A stretch of DNA of 44,046 bases from Candidatus Villigracilaceae bacterium (lineage in GTDB: Bacteria > Chloroflexota > Anaerolineae > Anaerolineales > Villigracilaceae): NCBI GenBank assembly GCA_026645935.1, contig JAPKMP010000004.1, forward strand, positions 1-44,046, in the 5' to 3' direction. The notes under the pieces are model-generated. The model did no database searches. It was given only the letters and a program-made list of their open reading frames with translations, and was not told the DNA's origin. The first letter of the stretch is position 1; the number at the start of each line of letters is the position of its first letter. The position numbers were made by a program, and so were the translations under genes. Shown piece after piece: positions 7,284 through 15,959 of this stretch.

Positions 7284-8237
7284 ATGCGTAGTTTTGCCGG
7301 TCGAGATGTTCTTTCACTCAAGGAATTCGAACGGAATGAATTCTTCCACGTGTTCGATGTGGCTCAAAAGATGGAACCCATCGCCAGGTCGAGGAAGAAC
7401 GTGGATTTGCTCAAGGAAAAAACCCTGGTAACCGCCTTTTACCAGCCCTCGACGCGGACCCGTCTGGCACACGAAGCCGCCATGCACCGCCTCGGCGGCC
7501 ACGTGACGGGATTTTCCGACGCCAAGATGACCCGCGCCGGTGACTTCTATCAGGAGTCGATCAAGGATACGGTGAAGATGCTGGAGTTCTACGGCGATGT
7601 GATCGTGATGCGTCACTTCCAGCAGGGTGCGCCTCACGAAGCCGCGAAGTGGGCAAGCGTGCCGATCATCAATGGCGGCGACGGCTGGGGTGAACATCCC
7701 ACGCAGATCCTCACCGACTTGTACACCGTCCTGAGGGAGAAGGGCCGCATCGACGGGTTGAAGTGGCTGGCCGTCGGCGATATGCGCATGCGAACGATGC
7801 ACTCGCTCGGTTACGCCTTGAGCCAGTTCGATTGTCCGATCACATTCGTTGCCCCGCCGGATATGAATCTTACAGATGAGTTCAAATCCGAGCTCAGGCA
7901 GTTCAGCGTAAACTTCAAGGAAGCGGACCACGTTGAAAAGGCGATCGGCGAAGCGGATGTGATTTTGGTAGAACCTGTGGTCCAGCCTGATTACACCAAG
8001 TCACGTGATGAGCGCACCGGTGAACTCAATCTGACACCGGCCAATTATAGAATCACGCGCGAACTGCTCGAGAAGAAGGCAAAGCCGGATGCGATCCTGC
8101 TTCATTCCCTGCCCCGAATGGACGAAATTCCCACCGACGTGGATATCACACGCTGGTCGCGTTACTGGCAGGAAGCCTTCAACGGAGTGGTCATGCGCAT
8201 GACTTTGCTGGCGCTTGTCCTGGGTGCCATGGAATAA
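7284..8237 (+). CDS. Aspartate-carbamoyltransferase-like enzyme
   Basis: A 317-residue carbamoyltransferase whose frame and ending follow aspartate carbamoyltransferase (PyrB). It has YQPSTRTR (53-60) for carbamoyl phosphate, HPTQILTDLYTV (138-149) and an LPRMDEIPTDVD segment near 276. The loop that in PyrB supplies the active-site lysine is altered (SDAKMTRAGDFYQES, about 78-92). Inside a catabolic operon with a second carbamoyltransferase and carbamate kinase, it may run in the phosphorolytic direction on a carbamoylated intermediate instead of making carbamoyl aspartate. A true pyrimidine-pathway role remains possible because no other pyr gene is visible. AGGAGG gives a strong start. Confidence 0.8.
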   Translation: MRSFAGRDVLSLKEFERNEFFHVFDVAQKMEPIARSRKNVDLLKEKTLVTAFYQPSTRTRLAHEAAMHRLGGHVTGFSDAKMTRAGDFYQESIKDTVKMLEFYGDVIVMRHFQQGAPHEAAKWASVPIINGGDGWGEHPTQILTDLYTVLREKGRIDGLKWLAVGDMRMRTMHSLGYALSQFDCPITFVAPPDMNLTDEFKSELRQFSVNFKEADHVEKAIGEADVILVEPVVQPDYTKSRDERTGELNLTPANYRITRELLEKKAKPDAILLHSLPRMDEIPTDVDITRWSRYWQEAFNGVVMRMTLLALVLGAME

Positions 8238-8326
8238 CCGATCTGACAGACGAACAGAGATGTTTGGAAAACAAGCCGCATCAGGCTTGAGTTGAAAATT
8301 ACTTTTAAAGGTTGATCATTTATCGT

Positions 8327-8854
8327 ATGAAAATCATCGAAATTCGCCGTCACTCGATCCGTTCGTCCGGCGGGGACCATTTGAACCGGCAGGGGGTTGC
8401 GTTGGCGCGCAAGGTCGGTAATGGTATCGGTCCCTTTGATTTTGTGGCGACTTCTGCGCTTCCGCGCGCCTTCGAAACCGCCATCGCTATGGGCTTTGCT
8501 GTGGACGAGCAGAACGAACTGATGAATAGCTACGGAGGCGCCGTGGAACGGGAAGCGCCCTGGCCCTTGCCGTTCTTCAACTACGCCGAAATCGTCAAAC
8601 AGGACGGTGCGGCGGGCGATTATGCCCACCGGTTGATGGACTATTACACCGCCATCCTTGACCGCCTCCCGCAGACTGGATCGGCTCTCATCGTCAATCA
8701 CGGCGGCGTGGTGGAATTGGGTGTGGTGGCTTGCCTGCCCGATGCGGATTATGACGCCTGGGGCGATTCGGTGGATTACTGCGAAGGCGCGCGCCTCTTT
8801 TGGGAGGACGGTCGTTTCGTGCGCGGAGAGGTTTTGCGCGTAACAAAGAAATAA
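8327..8854 (+). CDS. Small histidine-phosphatase-family protein
   Basis: A 175-residue protein of the phosphoglycerate-mutase/histidine-phosphatase fold. The N-terminal RRHS motif (residues 7-10) takes the place of the usual RHG, and VNHGG (about 129-133) supplies the second histidine, so the catalytic pair seems present. The usual Arg after RHG is harder to place. Substrates range from sugar phosphates to nucleotides and cannot be predicted. The start is the ATG at 8327; a TTG five codons earlier sits too close to AAAGG. It lies between the two carbamoyltransferase genes, so a role in removing a phosphorylated intermediate is possible but unproven. Upstream, CAAGCC and GGCTTG (8272-8289) form a small hairpin. 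Confidence 0.65.
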   Translation: MKIIEIRRHSIRSSGGDHLNRQGVALARKVGNGIGPFDFVATSALPRAFETAIAMGFAVDEQNELMNSYGGAVEREAPWPLPFFNYAEIVKQDGAAGDYAHRLMDYYTAILDRLPQTGSALIVNHGGVVELGVVACLPDADYDAWGDSVDYCEGARLFWEDGRFVRGEVLRVTKK

Positions 8855-8882
8855 GCATGTCATTGACTCGTTCAATGAATGC
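8855..8882. repeat. Small hairpin between phosphatase and YgeW-like genes
   Basis: CATTGA (8861-8866) and TCAATG (8872-8877) pair around a five-base loop, flanked by GCAT and ATGC that can extend the stem with one bulge. No T-run follows, so it is not a standard terminator. It may stabilise or separate the messages of the flanking genes. Confidence 0.35.
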
Positions 8883-8913
8883 ATAATGAAAGAAAAAAAC
8901 AAGGAGATATAGT

Positions 8914-9903
8914 ATGCAAACTAATTTTCGCGGTCGTGATTTCATCGGCGACCTCGACTTCACGAAAGAGGAAGTCGAAACCGTTCTGGACGTGGCCTGG
9001 GATCTGAAACGAAAACGCGCCCTCGGCGAACCCCATGCCTACCTGCGCGACAAGGTGCTGGCGATGTTGTTCTTCTTTTCGTCCACACGCACACGCGGCT
9101 CGTTCGAAGCGGGCATGGCTCAATTGGGCGGGCACGGCGCCTTCATTGATTCGAATACGACCCAGATCTCTCATGGCGATACGCCCGTCGAGATCGGCGA
9201 GATATTCGGTCGTTATTTCGACGGCATTGCCATCCGCCACTGCGATTTCGGCGATGGGAACAAATACTTGAACGATGTCGCCAAATCCAGTCGCGCTCCG
9301 GTCCTCAACATGCAGTGCGATATCTATCACCCCTTCCAATGCCTGGCCGATCTGATGACCATCATGGAAAAGAAGGGCCGCGACCTGCGCAAGAAAAAGA
9401 TCGTCGTCTCGTGGGCGTACGCCGCGTCATATCTAAAGCCGATTTCCGTTCCCCAATCGCTCATCCTTCAAATGCCGCGCTTCGGCATGGATGTAACTCT
9501 CGCCTACCCGCCCGGATTCCAACTCATGCCCGATATCGTCGAACAGGCAAGGGAACAGGCAAAGATCGCCGGTACCGGTTTCGAAATCATCGACGATGCG
9601 GACGGCATGGCCAAAGCCTGCAAGGATGCGGACGTGATCTATGCCAAGTCCTGGGGTCCTCTGTTGACAACCAATGACAAGACGGAAGGCAAGAAGCTTC
9701 AGGATTCCTTCAAGAACTGGATCATGGATGATGCGAAGCTTAAGGTCGCTCGCAAGGATGCCATTTACATGCATCCGCTTCCCGCTGACCGCGACATCGA
9801 AGTGACCAGCGCCGTGCTGGACGGCCCGAATTCCGTCGTGTTCGACGAAGCCGAAAACCGACTGCATGCTCAAAAAGCGGTCATGGCTTTGACGATGAGT
9901 TAG
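8914..9903 (+). CDS. YgeW-like carbamoyltransferase
   Basis: A 329-residue carbamoyltransferase of the knotted type, most like E. coli YgeW. SSTRTR (56-61) binds carbamoyl phosphate. LNMQCDIYHPFQ (about 131-142) and SWAYAASYLKPISVPQS mirror the YgeW signature (QCDIDHP and WAYSPSYGKPLSVPQ). HPLPADRDIE near 286 replaces the HCLP segment of ornithine carbamoyltransferases. YgeW proteins occur beside YgeY and carbamate kinase in gene sets linked to anaerobic purine use. The likely role is transfer of a carbamoyl group from a purine-derived ureido compound to phosphate. It is shorter than E. coli YgeW (about 396 residues), which carries extra inserts. AAGGAG precedes the start. Confidence 0.85.
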   Translation: MQTNFRGRDFIGDLDFTKEEVETVLDVAWDLKRKRALGEPHAYLRDKVLAMLFFFSSTRTRGSFEAGMAQLGGHGAFIDSNTTQISHGDTPVEIGEIFGRYFDGIAIRHCDFGDGNKYLNDVAKSSRAPVLNMQCDIYHPFQCLADLMTIMEKKGRDLRKKKIVVSWAYAASYLKPISVPQSLILQMPRFGMDVTLAYPPGFQLMPDIVEQAREQAKIAGTGFEIIDDADGMAKACKDADVIYAKSWGPLLTTNDKTEGKKLQDSFKNWIMDDAKLKVARKDAIYMHPLPADRDIEVTSAVLDGPNSVVFDEAENRLHAQKAVMALTMS

Positions 9904-9955
9904 TGGATGGCCGCTCAAGTTGGTCGACCATCACACCAAAAGACCAGGAGACTCC

Positions 9956-10912
9956 ATGACTACTTCTAAAATCGCCGTCGTCGCCGTGGGCGGGAATGCT
10001 CTGATCAAAGACGATAAAAATGTCACAGTCGAGGATCAAGTGCTTGCATTGCGCGAGACGTCTGTACATCTTACCGACATGATCGAAGCGGGCTGGAATC
10101 TGGCCATCGGCCATGGCAACGGACCGCAGGTGGGTTTCGTTCTGCGCCGCTCGGAGATCGCCGCCAAGTTCGAGGGAATGCACGAAGTCCCGCTGGATGT
10201 CTGCGGGGCGGATACGCAGGGCGCGATCGGATATGAATTCCAGCAGGCGCTTCGCAATGAATTTTTCAAACGCGGGATCGACCGCAAGGCTGCCACCATC
10301 GTCACTCAAATGCTGGTGGATAAGGACGACCCGGCTTTTAAGAAACCCACCAAGCCCATCGGCTCCTTCATGGATGAGGCGGATGCAAAACGCCGGGAGA
10401 AAGAAATGAAATGGACCGTTGTGGAGGATGCCGGCCGCGGTTGGAGGCGGGTGGTCGCATCGCCAATGCCGAAAGAGATCGTGGAGTTCGCTTCGGTCAA
10501 GACCCTGGTCGACGCGGGCCACATCGTCATCACCGTGGGAGGAGGCGGGATTCCTGTCATCGATCGCGGCGATGGCGAACTCATCGGGACGGCGGCGGTC
10601 ATCGACAAGGATTATGCTTCCTCGCTCCTCGCGCAGGCTCTGAAAGCGGATCTGTTCCTGATCGCGACGGCGGTCGAGAAGGTTGCGATCCACTTCGGCA
10701 AGCCCGAACAGAAATGGCTGGATAAAATGACCGTCCCCGAAGCCAAAGCTTATCTGGATGAAGGAATCCACTTTGCGAAGGGTTCAATGGCGCCAAAGAT
10801 CCAGGCCGCCATTTGGTATCTTGAAAACGGCGGCAAAGAAGCGCTCATTACCAATCCAGAAAGCATCGGGCGCGCCCTGAAAGGCGAAACCGGGACGCGG
10901 ATCGTTCCGTAA
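9956..10912 (+). CDS. Carbamate kinase
   Basis: A 318-residue amino-acid-kinase-fold enzyme that makes ATP from carbamoyl phosphate and ADP, releasing carbamate (ammonia and CO2). Motifs are VAVGGNAL (9-16), GHGNGPQVG (about 55-63), CGADTQGAIGYEFQQ (about 83-97), TVGGGGIPV and the C-terminal FAKGSMAPKIQAA. Length and motifs fit ArcC/YqeA throughout. The start is the ATG behind AGGAG (9946-9950); an earlier in-frame TTG is rejected. No arginine deiminase is present, so the carbamoyl phosphate probably comes from the adjacent carbamoyltransferases. This would be the energy-yielding end of the pathway. Confidence 0.92.
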   Translation: MTTSKIAVVAVGGNALIKDDKNVTVEDQVLALRETSVHLTDMIEAGWNLAIGHGNGPQVGFVLRRSEIAAKFEGMHEVPLDVCGADTQGAIGYEFQQALRNEFFKRGIDRKAATIVTQMLVDKDDPAFKKPTKPIGSFMDEADAKRREKEMKWTVVEDAGRGWRRVVASPMPKEIVEFASVKTLVDAGHIVITVGGGGIPVIDRGDGELIGTAAVIDKDYASSLLAQALKADLFLIATAVEKVAIHFGKPEQKWLDKMTVPEAKAYLDEGIHFAKGSMAPKIQAAIWYLENGGKEALITNPESIGRALKGETGTRIVP

Positions 10913-10916
10913 ACAA

Positions 10917-10961
10917 GCAGGTCACGCTTCGATCCCGTTCCGGGTACAAGGCGTGACCTGC
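10917..10961. promoter_or_regulatory. Long hairpin after carbamate kinase
   Basis: GCAGGTCACGC (10917-10927) and GCGTGACCTGC (10951-10961) form a perfect 11-base-pair stem, and CCCG/CGGG can form a small inner stem. It starts four bases after the stop codon. It is followed by seven A bases, not T bases, so it is not a textbook terminator for the plus strand. It may act as a message 3' end, processing site or weak terminator before the membrane glycosyltransferase gene. Confidence 0.55.
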
Positions 10962-10971
10962 AAAAAAATTG

Positions 10972-12984
10972 ATGAAAAAGATCGCCGACCGTTTCAACAC
11001 CATCACTTTCACGCCGCGTAGTACGGTCTGGTTCCTGTTATTAATCGCCGCGCTGACCTACGGACTCTTCTTCTGGCAGCGCGGTTTCTATTGGGATGAG
11101 TTTCCCTGGGCATGGATCTATTATCGCCTCGGTCCAGCCATGCTTACAAAAACATTCACCACCAGCCGCCCGTTCTGGGGGATGATCTATCAGCTAACCC
11201 TGCCGGCCATCGGACCCAATCCATGGATATGGCAGCTGTTCGCCATCTTCCTGCGCTGGGTAACGGCGGTATTGCTCTGGAAAATTCTGCGCGCGCTTTA
11301 TCCTGCCCATCCCAGACCTGCCTTGTGGGCAAGTCTTTTCTTTTTAGTCTACCCCGGCATGGGACAGCATTTCATCGCCATGATGTACAGCCATTTTTAC
11401 ATCGTACTGGCTGCATTCCTGCTCTCGCTTTACCTATCCATTCTTGCGATACAAGACGCAAGCCGTCGCTGGTTTTATTTTATTGTGTCGTATGCGCTTG
11501 CCGCTGTCAATCTGTTGACGATGGAATATTTTTATTTCATGGAATTTGCGCGGTTGTTCATTTTTCTGCAACTGCTTTCGGGCGGGATCAAGGAACGCGC
11601 GAAAAGGACCATTATTTATTACCTGCCTTATCTTGCCATCTTCCTTGGGATCACGATCTGGCGCGCCTTCTTTTTTGAATTTCAGAACGCAAGTTACCCC
11701 TACGTCCTCCTGGATGAATTTAAGGAAAACGTTTTCACCGGGACGCTTTACTTCCTGGATCAAATCCTGGTCAGTTTCTGGCGCACAGTGTTTGAATCAT
11801 GGCTGATGCCTTTCCTCAACATCGGCACAAGCGGATTGGGTCCGCTCACGCTTTCTTTGATGCTGGTCCTGTTATTCTCGAGTATCCTCATCGCCGGGAT
11901 TTATCTCTTCGCGTTCACAGCAGAGGGTTCGGACGGCATCGAGTTTGCAAAGCAGGCTGGCTGGATCGGTTTGATTTTCTGGGCCTTTTCAGGCGGTTCG
12001 GTCTGGTTGATCGGCAATCTTCCGCAGTTCAATTTTTCGCTCGACCGTTTCATGCTTCCATTTATGCTGGGTTCCAGCATATTGCTTTCTTGCCTGATTG
12101 CATTGATTAAGAACGCGCGATCCCAGATGATATTCGTCGCTCTGCTCGTTGGTTTTGCGGGGAGCCGTCATTTCAGGCTGGAGGAAATCTACCGCAGCGA
12201 CTGGCTGACCCAGCAGGAAATGTTCACACAAATGAGCGAGCGCATTCCCGGCTTGAAGAAGGGGACCATCATCCTTGCCAATGACATTCCAGTAACGTAT
12301 TACTCTGACAATTCGTTGACGGGTCCCCTGAACTGGATCTACAGTCCGCCCGGCGAGATGTATGCGATGCTGTATTTTGCATCCATCCGTGTGGGGAAGA
12401 CTTTGCCGAGCGTCGAGCCGGGACAGCCGCACGAGTTGTATTACATCGGACCCACATTCAATGGGAACACCGATAACATCCTTGTCGTGAATTTCGAGCC
12501 GCCGGGCTGTTTCCGTGTGATCGACCCGGAGGTGGAGGCGAACAACCGTTTGCTTCCGCCCGCGGTCCGCGACGTTGCGCGTTATTCGAATCAGAGTGTG
12601 ATTCTGTTCGAAAAATCGAACCAGCTTCCCCGTCAGTTTTACCGAGGCGTTGAATCCGATTGGTGCATCTATTTTGCCCAGGCGGAGTTGGCGCGCCAGA
12701 AAGGGGATTGGGGGGAGGTTGTCCGGATCGCGGAACTGGCATTTGCCTTGAACGACACGCCCAATGACCCGGCCGAGCGTTTTGTTTATATCGAAGGGTA
12801 TGCCCAAACGGGCGATTGGCAAAAGGCGGTAGAATTATCGAAGGCATCCTATAAAGTATCGAAGAGTTATGTCGGTCCGTTATTATGCAAGTTATGGGAT
12901 CGCATCGGGAGGGAGACGGCGAATAGCCCGGAGCGGGCAACCGCTTTGGACGAGGCGCGAAACGAGTTTGAATGCCCACATTAG
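10972..12984 (+). CDS. GT-C-like multi-helix membrane protein
   Basis: A 670-residue protein with about eleven membrane helices in the first 410 residues and a soluble C-terminal part. An early acidic motif in the first external loop (FYWDEFPW, about residues 34-41) is typical of GT-C-fold glycosyltransferases, which use polyprenyl-phosphate sugars at the membrane. Residues about 560-650 look helical and repeat-like (AQAELARQKGDWGEVVRIAE), possibly TPR-type. No link to purine use is evident, so the gene may be a passenger. The start is the ATG at 10972, directly behind the A-run of the upstream hairpin; no ribosome binding site is visible. Confidence 0.6.
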   Translation: MKKIADRFNTITFTPRSTVWFLLLIAALTYGLFFWQRGFYWDEFPWAWIYYRLGPAMLTKTFTTSRPFWGMIYQLTLPAIGPNPWIWQLFAIFLRWVTAVLLWKILRALYPAHPRPALWASLFFLVYPGMGQHFIAMMYSHFYIVLAAFLLSLYLSILAIQDASRRWFYFIVSYALAAVNLLTMEYFYFMEFARLFIFLQLLSGGIKERAKRTIIYYLPYLAIFLGITIWRAFFFEFQNASYPYVLLDEFKENVFTGTLYFLDQILVSFWRTVFESWLMPFLNIGTSGLGPLTLSLMLVLLFSSILIAGIYLFAFTAEGSDGIEFAKQAGWIGLIFWAFSGGSVWLIGNLPQFNFSLDRFMLPFMLGSSILLSCLIALIKNARSQMIFVALLVGFAGSRHFRLEEIYRSDWLTQQEMFTQMSERIPGLKKGTIILANDIPVTYYSDNSLTGPLNWIYSPPGEMYAMLYFASIRVGKTLPSVEPGQPHELYYIGPTFNGNTDNILVVNFEPPGCFRVIDPEVEANNRLLPPAVRDVARYSNQSVILFEKSNQLPRQFYRGVESDWCIYFAQAELARQKGDWGEVVRIAELAFALNDTPNDPAERFVYIEGYAQTGDWQKAVELSKASYKVSKSYVGPLLCKLWDRIGRETANSPERATALDEARNEFECPH

Positions 12985-13020
12985 AGGTAGATTGTTATTT
13001 TCTCCACTGTTTGTATGGTT

Positions 13021-13029
13021 TGGTAAAAT
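13021..13029 (+). promoter_or_regulatory. Extended -10 promoter of the first ABC operon
   Basis: TGG followed by TAAAAT gives an extended -10 element, about 75 bases before the binding-protein start. GTTTGTAT (13009-13016) just upstream also occurs at the promoter of the second GntR gene (18100-18107), so it may be a shared half-site. A perfect AAAGGAGG (13041-13048) lies in the leader with no start codon at the right distance. Confidence 0.4.
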
Positions 13030-13111
13030 CGTCACATATGAAAGGAGGTTCGCCGCCAACTTTCTCTATCTGTATCCTCGATAATTAACTTTCAAAAATA
13101 GGAGAAGAAGT

Positions 13112-14383
13112 ATGCGTACATATCTCGCACGCCTCGCCATGCTGGCGATGGCACTCATGCTCGTCCTGTCTGCCTGTGGCGGACAACCTGCGGCAACCGA
13201 AGAAGCGCCTGCCGCGACCGAAGAAGCCCCCGCCGCCACTGAAGAAGCGCCTGCGGCCACGGAAGAAGCCCCTGCTGAACCGTTCGTTTTCGGCATGCTC
13301 CTTGTGGGTCCGTACAACGACAACGGCTGGAGCCAGGCTCATTATGAAGCTGGTCTTTACGTTGAAGAAAAATTCAACGCCAAGATGATCTATCTCGACA
13401 AGGTCAACCCCGCCGACCGACCCGGAACCACCCCCGACCAACTGGCCGAGGAATTGGTGGCGCAGGGCGCGAAATTGGTCATCTTCAACTCGGATGACAT
13501 GAAAGATGCTTCCACAACCTTCGCGAAGGCCAACCCCGATGTCTACGTCATCATGGCATCCGGTGATCAGGTATGGGAAGACGGCAAGGTCTACGAGCCG
13601 ATCCCCAACCTTACGAATATCATGGGACGCATGGAATATGGCAAGATGATCGGTGGCTGTGCTGCCGCGCTCTCCACCGAGACCGGTAAGATTGGTTACC
13701 TCGGACCGTTGATCAACGATGAAACCCGCCGCCTTGCCGCTTCGGCTTATCTCGGCGCGAAGCATTGTTGGGAACAGGCTGGCAACGATCCCGCTGCCCT
13801 CGAATTCAAAGTGACCTGGATCGGCTTCTGGTTCCACATCCCCGGTTTCACCACCGACCCTGTGGATGTTTCCAAGGATTTTTACTCCACCGGCTTTGAT
13901 GTCGTCATCTCAGGCATCGACAACCCTGTCAACCTAGCGGAAGCGCAGAAGTTCACTGCTGAGGGAACTCCCTCGACTGGCGTCGCTTATGACTATGTGG
14001 CTGCCTGCAGCGCTGCCCCGGATGTCTGCCTCGGTGTGCCGTACTTCAACTGGGGTCCCGATTATCTCACCGCCATCATGTCCGCTGCGGATGGCACGTG
14101 GGAATCGCAGTTCATCTTCTCTGGTCCCGATTGGAGCGATATCAACAACCACGATACCTCCGCGATCGGGTTCGTGAAAGGTGATGCGTTGAGCGATGAA
14201 AATGCCGCCGCGCTGGACGCCTTCATCGCCGACCTTGCCGGCGGACTCAACTTGTGGACAGGTCCGATCAACCTGCAGGATGGCACTGCCTATCTCGCCG
14301 ACGGCGAAGAAGCAACCGATCAGCAGGTTTGGTACCTGCCGCAATTGCTTGAGGGCATGCAGGGCTTGAGCGCCTCCGAATAA
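13112..14383 (+). CDS. BMP-family substrate-binding lipoprotein (importer 1)
   Basis: A 423-residue lipoprotein with a signal peptide (residues 1-21), lipobox LSAC and lipidated Cys22, then a linker of four identical seven-residue repeats (26-53), then a BMP/PnrA-type binding domain. The domain starts with FGMLLVGPYNDNGWSQAHYEAG, and the NGW motif is typical of the family, whose members bind purine nucleosides or related ligands. It would present substrate to the permeases encoded downstream. AGGAG precedes the start. A perfect hairpin separates it from the ATPase gene, which would allow the binding protein to be made in excess. The exact ligand cannot be read from the sequence. Confidence 0.88.
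   Translation: MRTYLARLAMLAMALMLVLSACGGQPAATEEAPAATEEAPAATEEAPAATEEAPAEPFVFGMLLVGPYNDNGWSQAHYEAGLYVEEKFNAKMIYLDKVNPADRPGTTPDQLAEELVAQGAKLVIFNSDDMKDASTTFAKANPDVYVIMASGDQVWEDGKVYEPIPNLTNIMGRMEYGKMIGGCAAALSTETGKIGYLGPLINDETRRLAASAYLGAKHCWEQAGNDPAALEFKVTWIGFWFHIPGFTTDPVDVSKDFYSTGFDVVISGIDNPVNLAEAQKFTAEGTPSTGVAYDYVAACSAAPDVCLGVPYFNWGPDYLTAIMSAADGTWESQFIFSGPDWSDINNHDTSAIGFVKGDALSDENAAALDAFIADLAGGLNLWTGPINLQDGTAYLADGEEATDQQVWYLPQLLEGMQGLSASE
13187..13270 (+). repeat. Four 21-base tandem repeats coding the lipoprotein linker
   Basis: Four 21-base units each encode PAATEEA. They differ only at third codon positions, which suggests an old duplication kept for its protein sequence. The linker probably spaces the binding domain from the membrane anchor. 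A similar Ala/Pro/Thr/Glu-rich but non-identical linker exists in the second binding protein (21081-22142). Confidence 0.85.
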
Positions 14384-14400
14384 ACTGATTTCACCTCTAA

Positions 14401-14430
14401 AAAGGGGCGCAGAATTTTCTGCGCCCCTTT
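14401..14430 (+). promoter_or_regulatory. Perfect hairpin between binding-protein and ATPase genes
   Basis: AAAGGGGCGCAGAA (14401-14414) and TTCTGCGCCCCTTT (14417-14430) pair over 14 positions with a two-base gap at the loop. Only three T bases close the stem, so it may end part of the transcripts and protect the 3' end of the binding-protein message. The second importer has a hairpin in the same place (22163-22186). Confidence 0.8.
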
Positions 14431-14465
14431 CCTCAACCTGTACGCCTCATGGAGACAAAACGTCC

Positions 14466-15959
14466 ATGAACGTAGAACTTAAGAATATTCACAAACACTT
14501 TGGCAGTGTTCATGCCAATAAAGGCATAAATCTTAACATTCCCACAGGGACGATTCAGGGGATTTTGGGGGAAAACGGCGCCGGGAAAAGCACCTTGATG
14601 AAGATCCTTTCAGGGTTTATTCAACCTGATTCTGGCAGTGAAGTTTTTTTGGACGGCAAACCGGTTGTGATGCATTCCCCCGCCGATGCGATCAAGTACG
14701 GCGTCGGCATGCTTCATCAGGATCCCTTGGATTTTCCGCCCATGAAGCTGCTCGATAATTTTTTACTCGGGTTGCCGGGCGGGATATTCCCCAACCGCAA
14801 GGAAGCCACGCAGGATTTCAGCCTGCTTGCCCGGGAATATGGCTTTACCTTCGACCCCGAGAATTATGTGGATTCTCTCACGGTGGGCGAACGCCAGCAG
14901 TTGGAGATTATGCGTCTGTTGTTTTTGGGCGCTCGCGTTTTCATTTTGGATGAACCAACCACCGGTATCAGCGCCGGGCAGAAGGAAAAATTATTCGCCA
15001 CTCTCAAAAAGTTTCCCGAGCAGGCGATGACGGTGATTTTCGTTTCCCATAAATTGGAGGATGTGGAAAGTTTATGTGACCGGGTTGCGGTCTTGCGCGG
15101 GGGAGAGCTGGTCGGCGAGACCCAGCCGCCTTATGTCACTTCCAAACTGGTGGAGATGATGTTCGGCAAGGAGATCACGCTCGGTGAACGTCAGCCTGTC
15201 CAAACCGGCGGGGTTGTTCTTTCCATGAAAAACGTTTCACTTGAAGATGTGCGTATGAAGGTCAAAAATGTCAGCCTGGACGTCCGCGCAGGCGAGGTGA
15301 TCGGCTTGGCGGGTATGGAAGGTTCCGGGCAGGGAATGTTCATCCGCGCTTGTTCAGGGTTGATGAGACCCGTCGGCGGCAGGATCGAGCTCAAAGATAA
15401 GGATTTGACCGGCAAGTCCTATCATACCTTCAAGCGTGCAGGTGTGAATTTTCTTCCCGCCGCAAGGCTGGAGGAGGGCTTGGTGCCCGGTCTAAATCTC
15501 ACCGAGCATTTTATTCTGGCGGAAGAGCCGAAGGGGCTTTTCATCGACCGCATGATGGGGCAGCAGCTTGCGGAAGAGCGTATCAAATCCTTTAACATTC
15601 GCGGCAAACCGCACAGCACAGTAGAGTCGCTTTCGGGTGGGAATCAACAGCGCGCTGAACTCGCGTTATTGCAATCACCGCTTTCGCTGGTTCTATTGGA
15701 ACACCCCACCCGCGGACTGGATATCGAGTCTGTTATTTATATCTGGAGCAAACTCAAAGACCGCTGCAAGACCGATGGCGCGGCGATCATTTTCATCTCA
15801 TCGGACCTTGAGGAAATTTTGCAGTACAGTGACCGGGTTCTGGTGTTCTTCAACGGCAAGGTGTCTGCACCGCTGGATGCGGGAAAAACCACGGTTGAGG
15901 AGCTGGGTCAATTGATCGGTGGCAAGGGGTGGGCAGATAAAGGAGAAGCGCATGATTAA
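14466..15959 (+). CDS. ABC importer ATPase, two-domain (importer 1)
   Basis: A 497-residue fused ATPase of the nucleoside/sugar importer class. The first domain has GENGAGKST (35-43), signature LTVGERQQLE and FILDEPTTG. The second has the usual degenerate Walker A (GMEGSGQG), LSGGNQQRAE and LLEHPTRGLD, where Glu-His stands in for the more common Gln. Weak catalysis in the second site is normal for this class. It powers the two permeases encoded next. It is preceded by GGAG and overlaps the permease start by eight bases. Confidence 0.9.
   Translation: MNVELKNIHKHFGSVHANKGINLNIPTGTIQGILGENGAGKSTLMKILSGFIQPDSGSEVFLDGKPVVMHSPADAIKYGVGMLHQDPLDFPPMKLLDNFLLGLPGGIFPNRKEATQDFSLLAREYGFTFDPENYVDSLTVGERQQLEIMRLLFLGARVFILDEPTTGISAGQKEKLFATLKKFPEQAMTVIFVSHKLEDVESLCDRVAVLRGGELVGETQPPYVTSKLVEMMFGKEITLGERQPVQTGGVVLSMKNVSLEDVRMKVKNVSLDVRAGEVIGLAGMEGSGQGMFIRACSGLMRPVGGRIELKDKDLTGKSYHTFKRAGVNFLPAARLEEGLVPGLNLTEHFILAEEPKGLFIDRMMGQQLAEERIKSFNIRGKPHSTVESLSGGNQQRAELALLQSPLSLVLLEHPTRGLDIESVIYIWSKLKDRCKTDGAAIIFISSDLEEILQYSDRVLVFFNGKVSAPLDAGKTTVEELGQLIGGKGWADKGEAHD

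Noticed and set aside
7284-8237. Ornithine carbamoyltransferase annotation
   Set aside because: The HPTQ context and LPRMDEIPTDVD ending follow aspartate carbamoyltransferase; the HCLP motif of ornithine enzymes is absent.
10917-10961. Hairpin considered as a tRNA or classical terminator
   Set aside because: It has no cloverleaf or T-arm consensus, and A bases rather than T bases follow the stem on the plus strand.
12985-13111. Leader of importer 1 considered as a purine riboswitch
   Set aside because: No three-way-junction layout or conserved purine-aptamer core bases could be recognised in these 127 bases.
13187-13270. 21-base tandem repeats considered as a CRISPR-like array
   Set aside because: There are no spacers. 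The units are translated as a lipoprotein linker and differ mainly at third codon positions.
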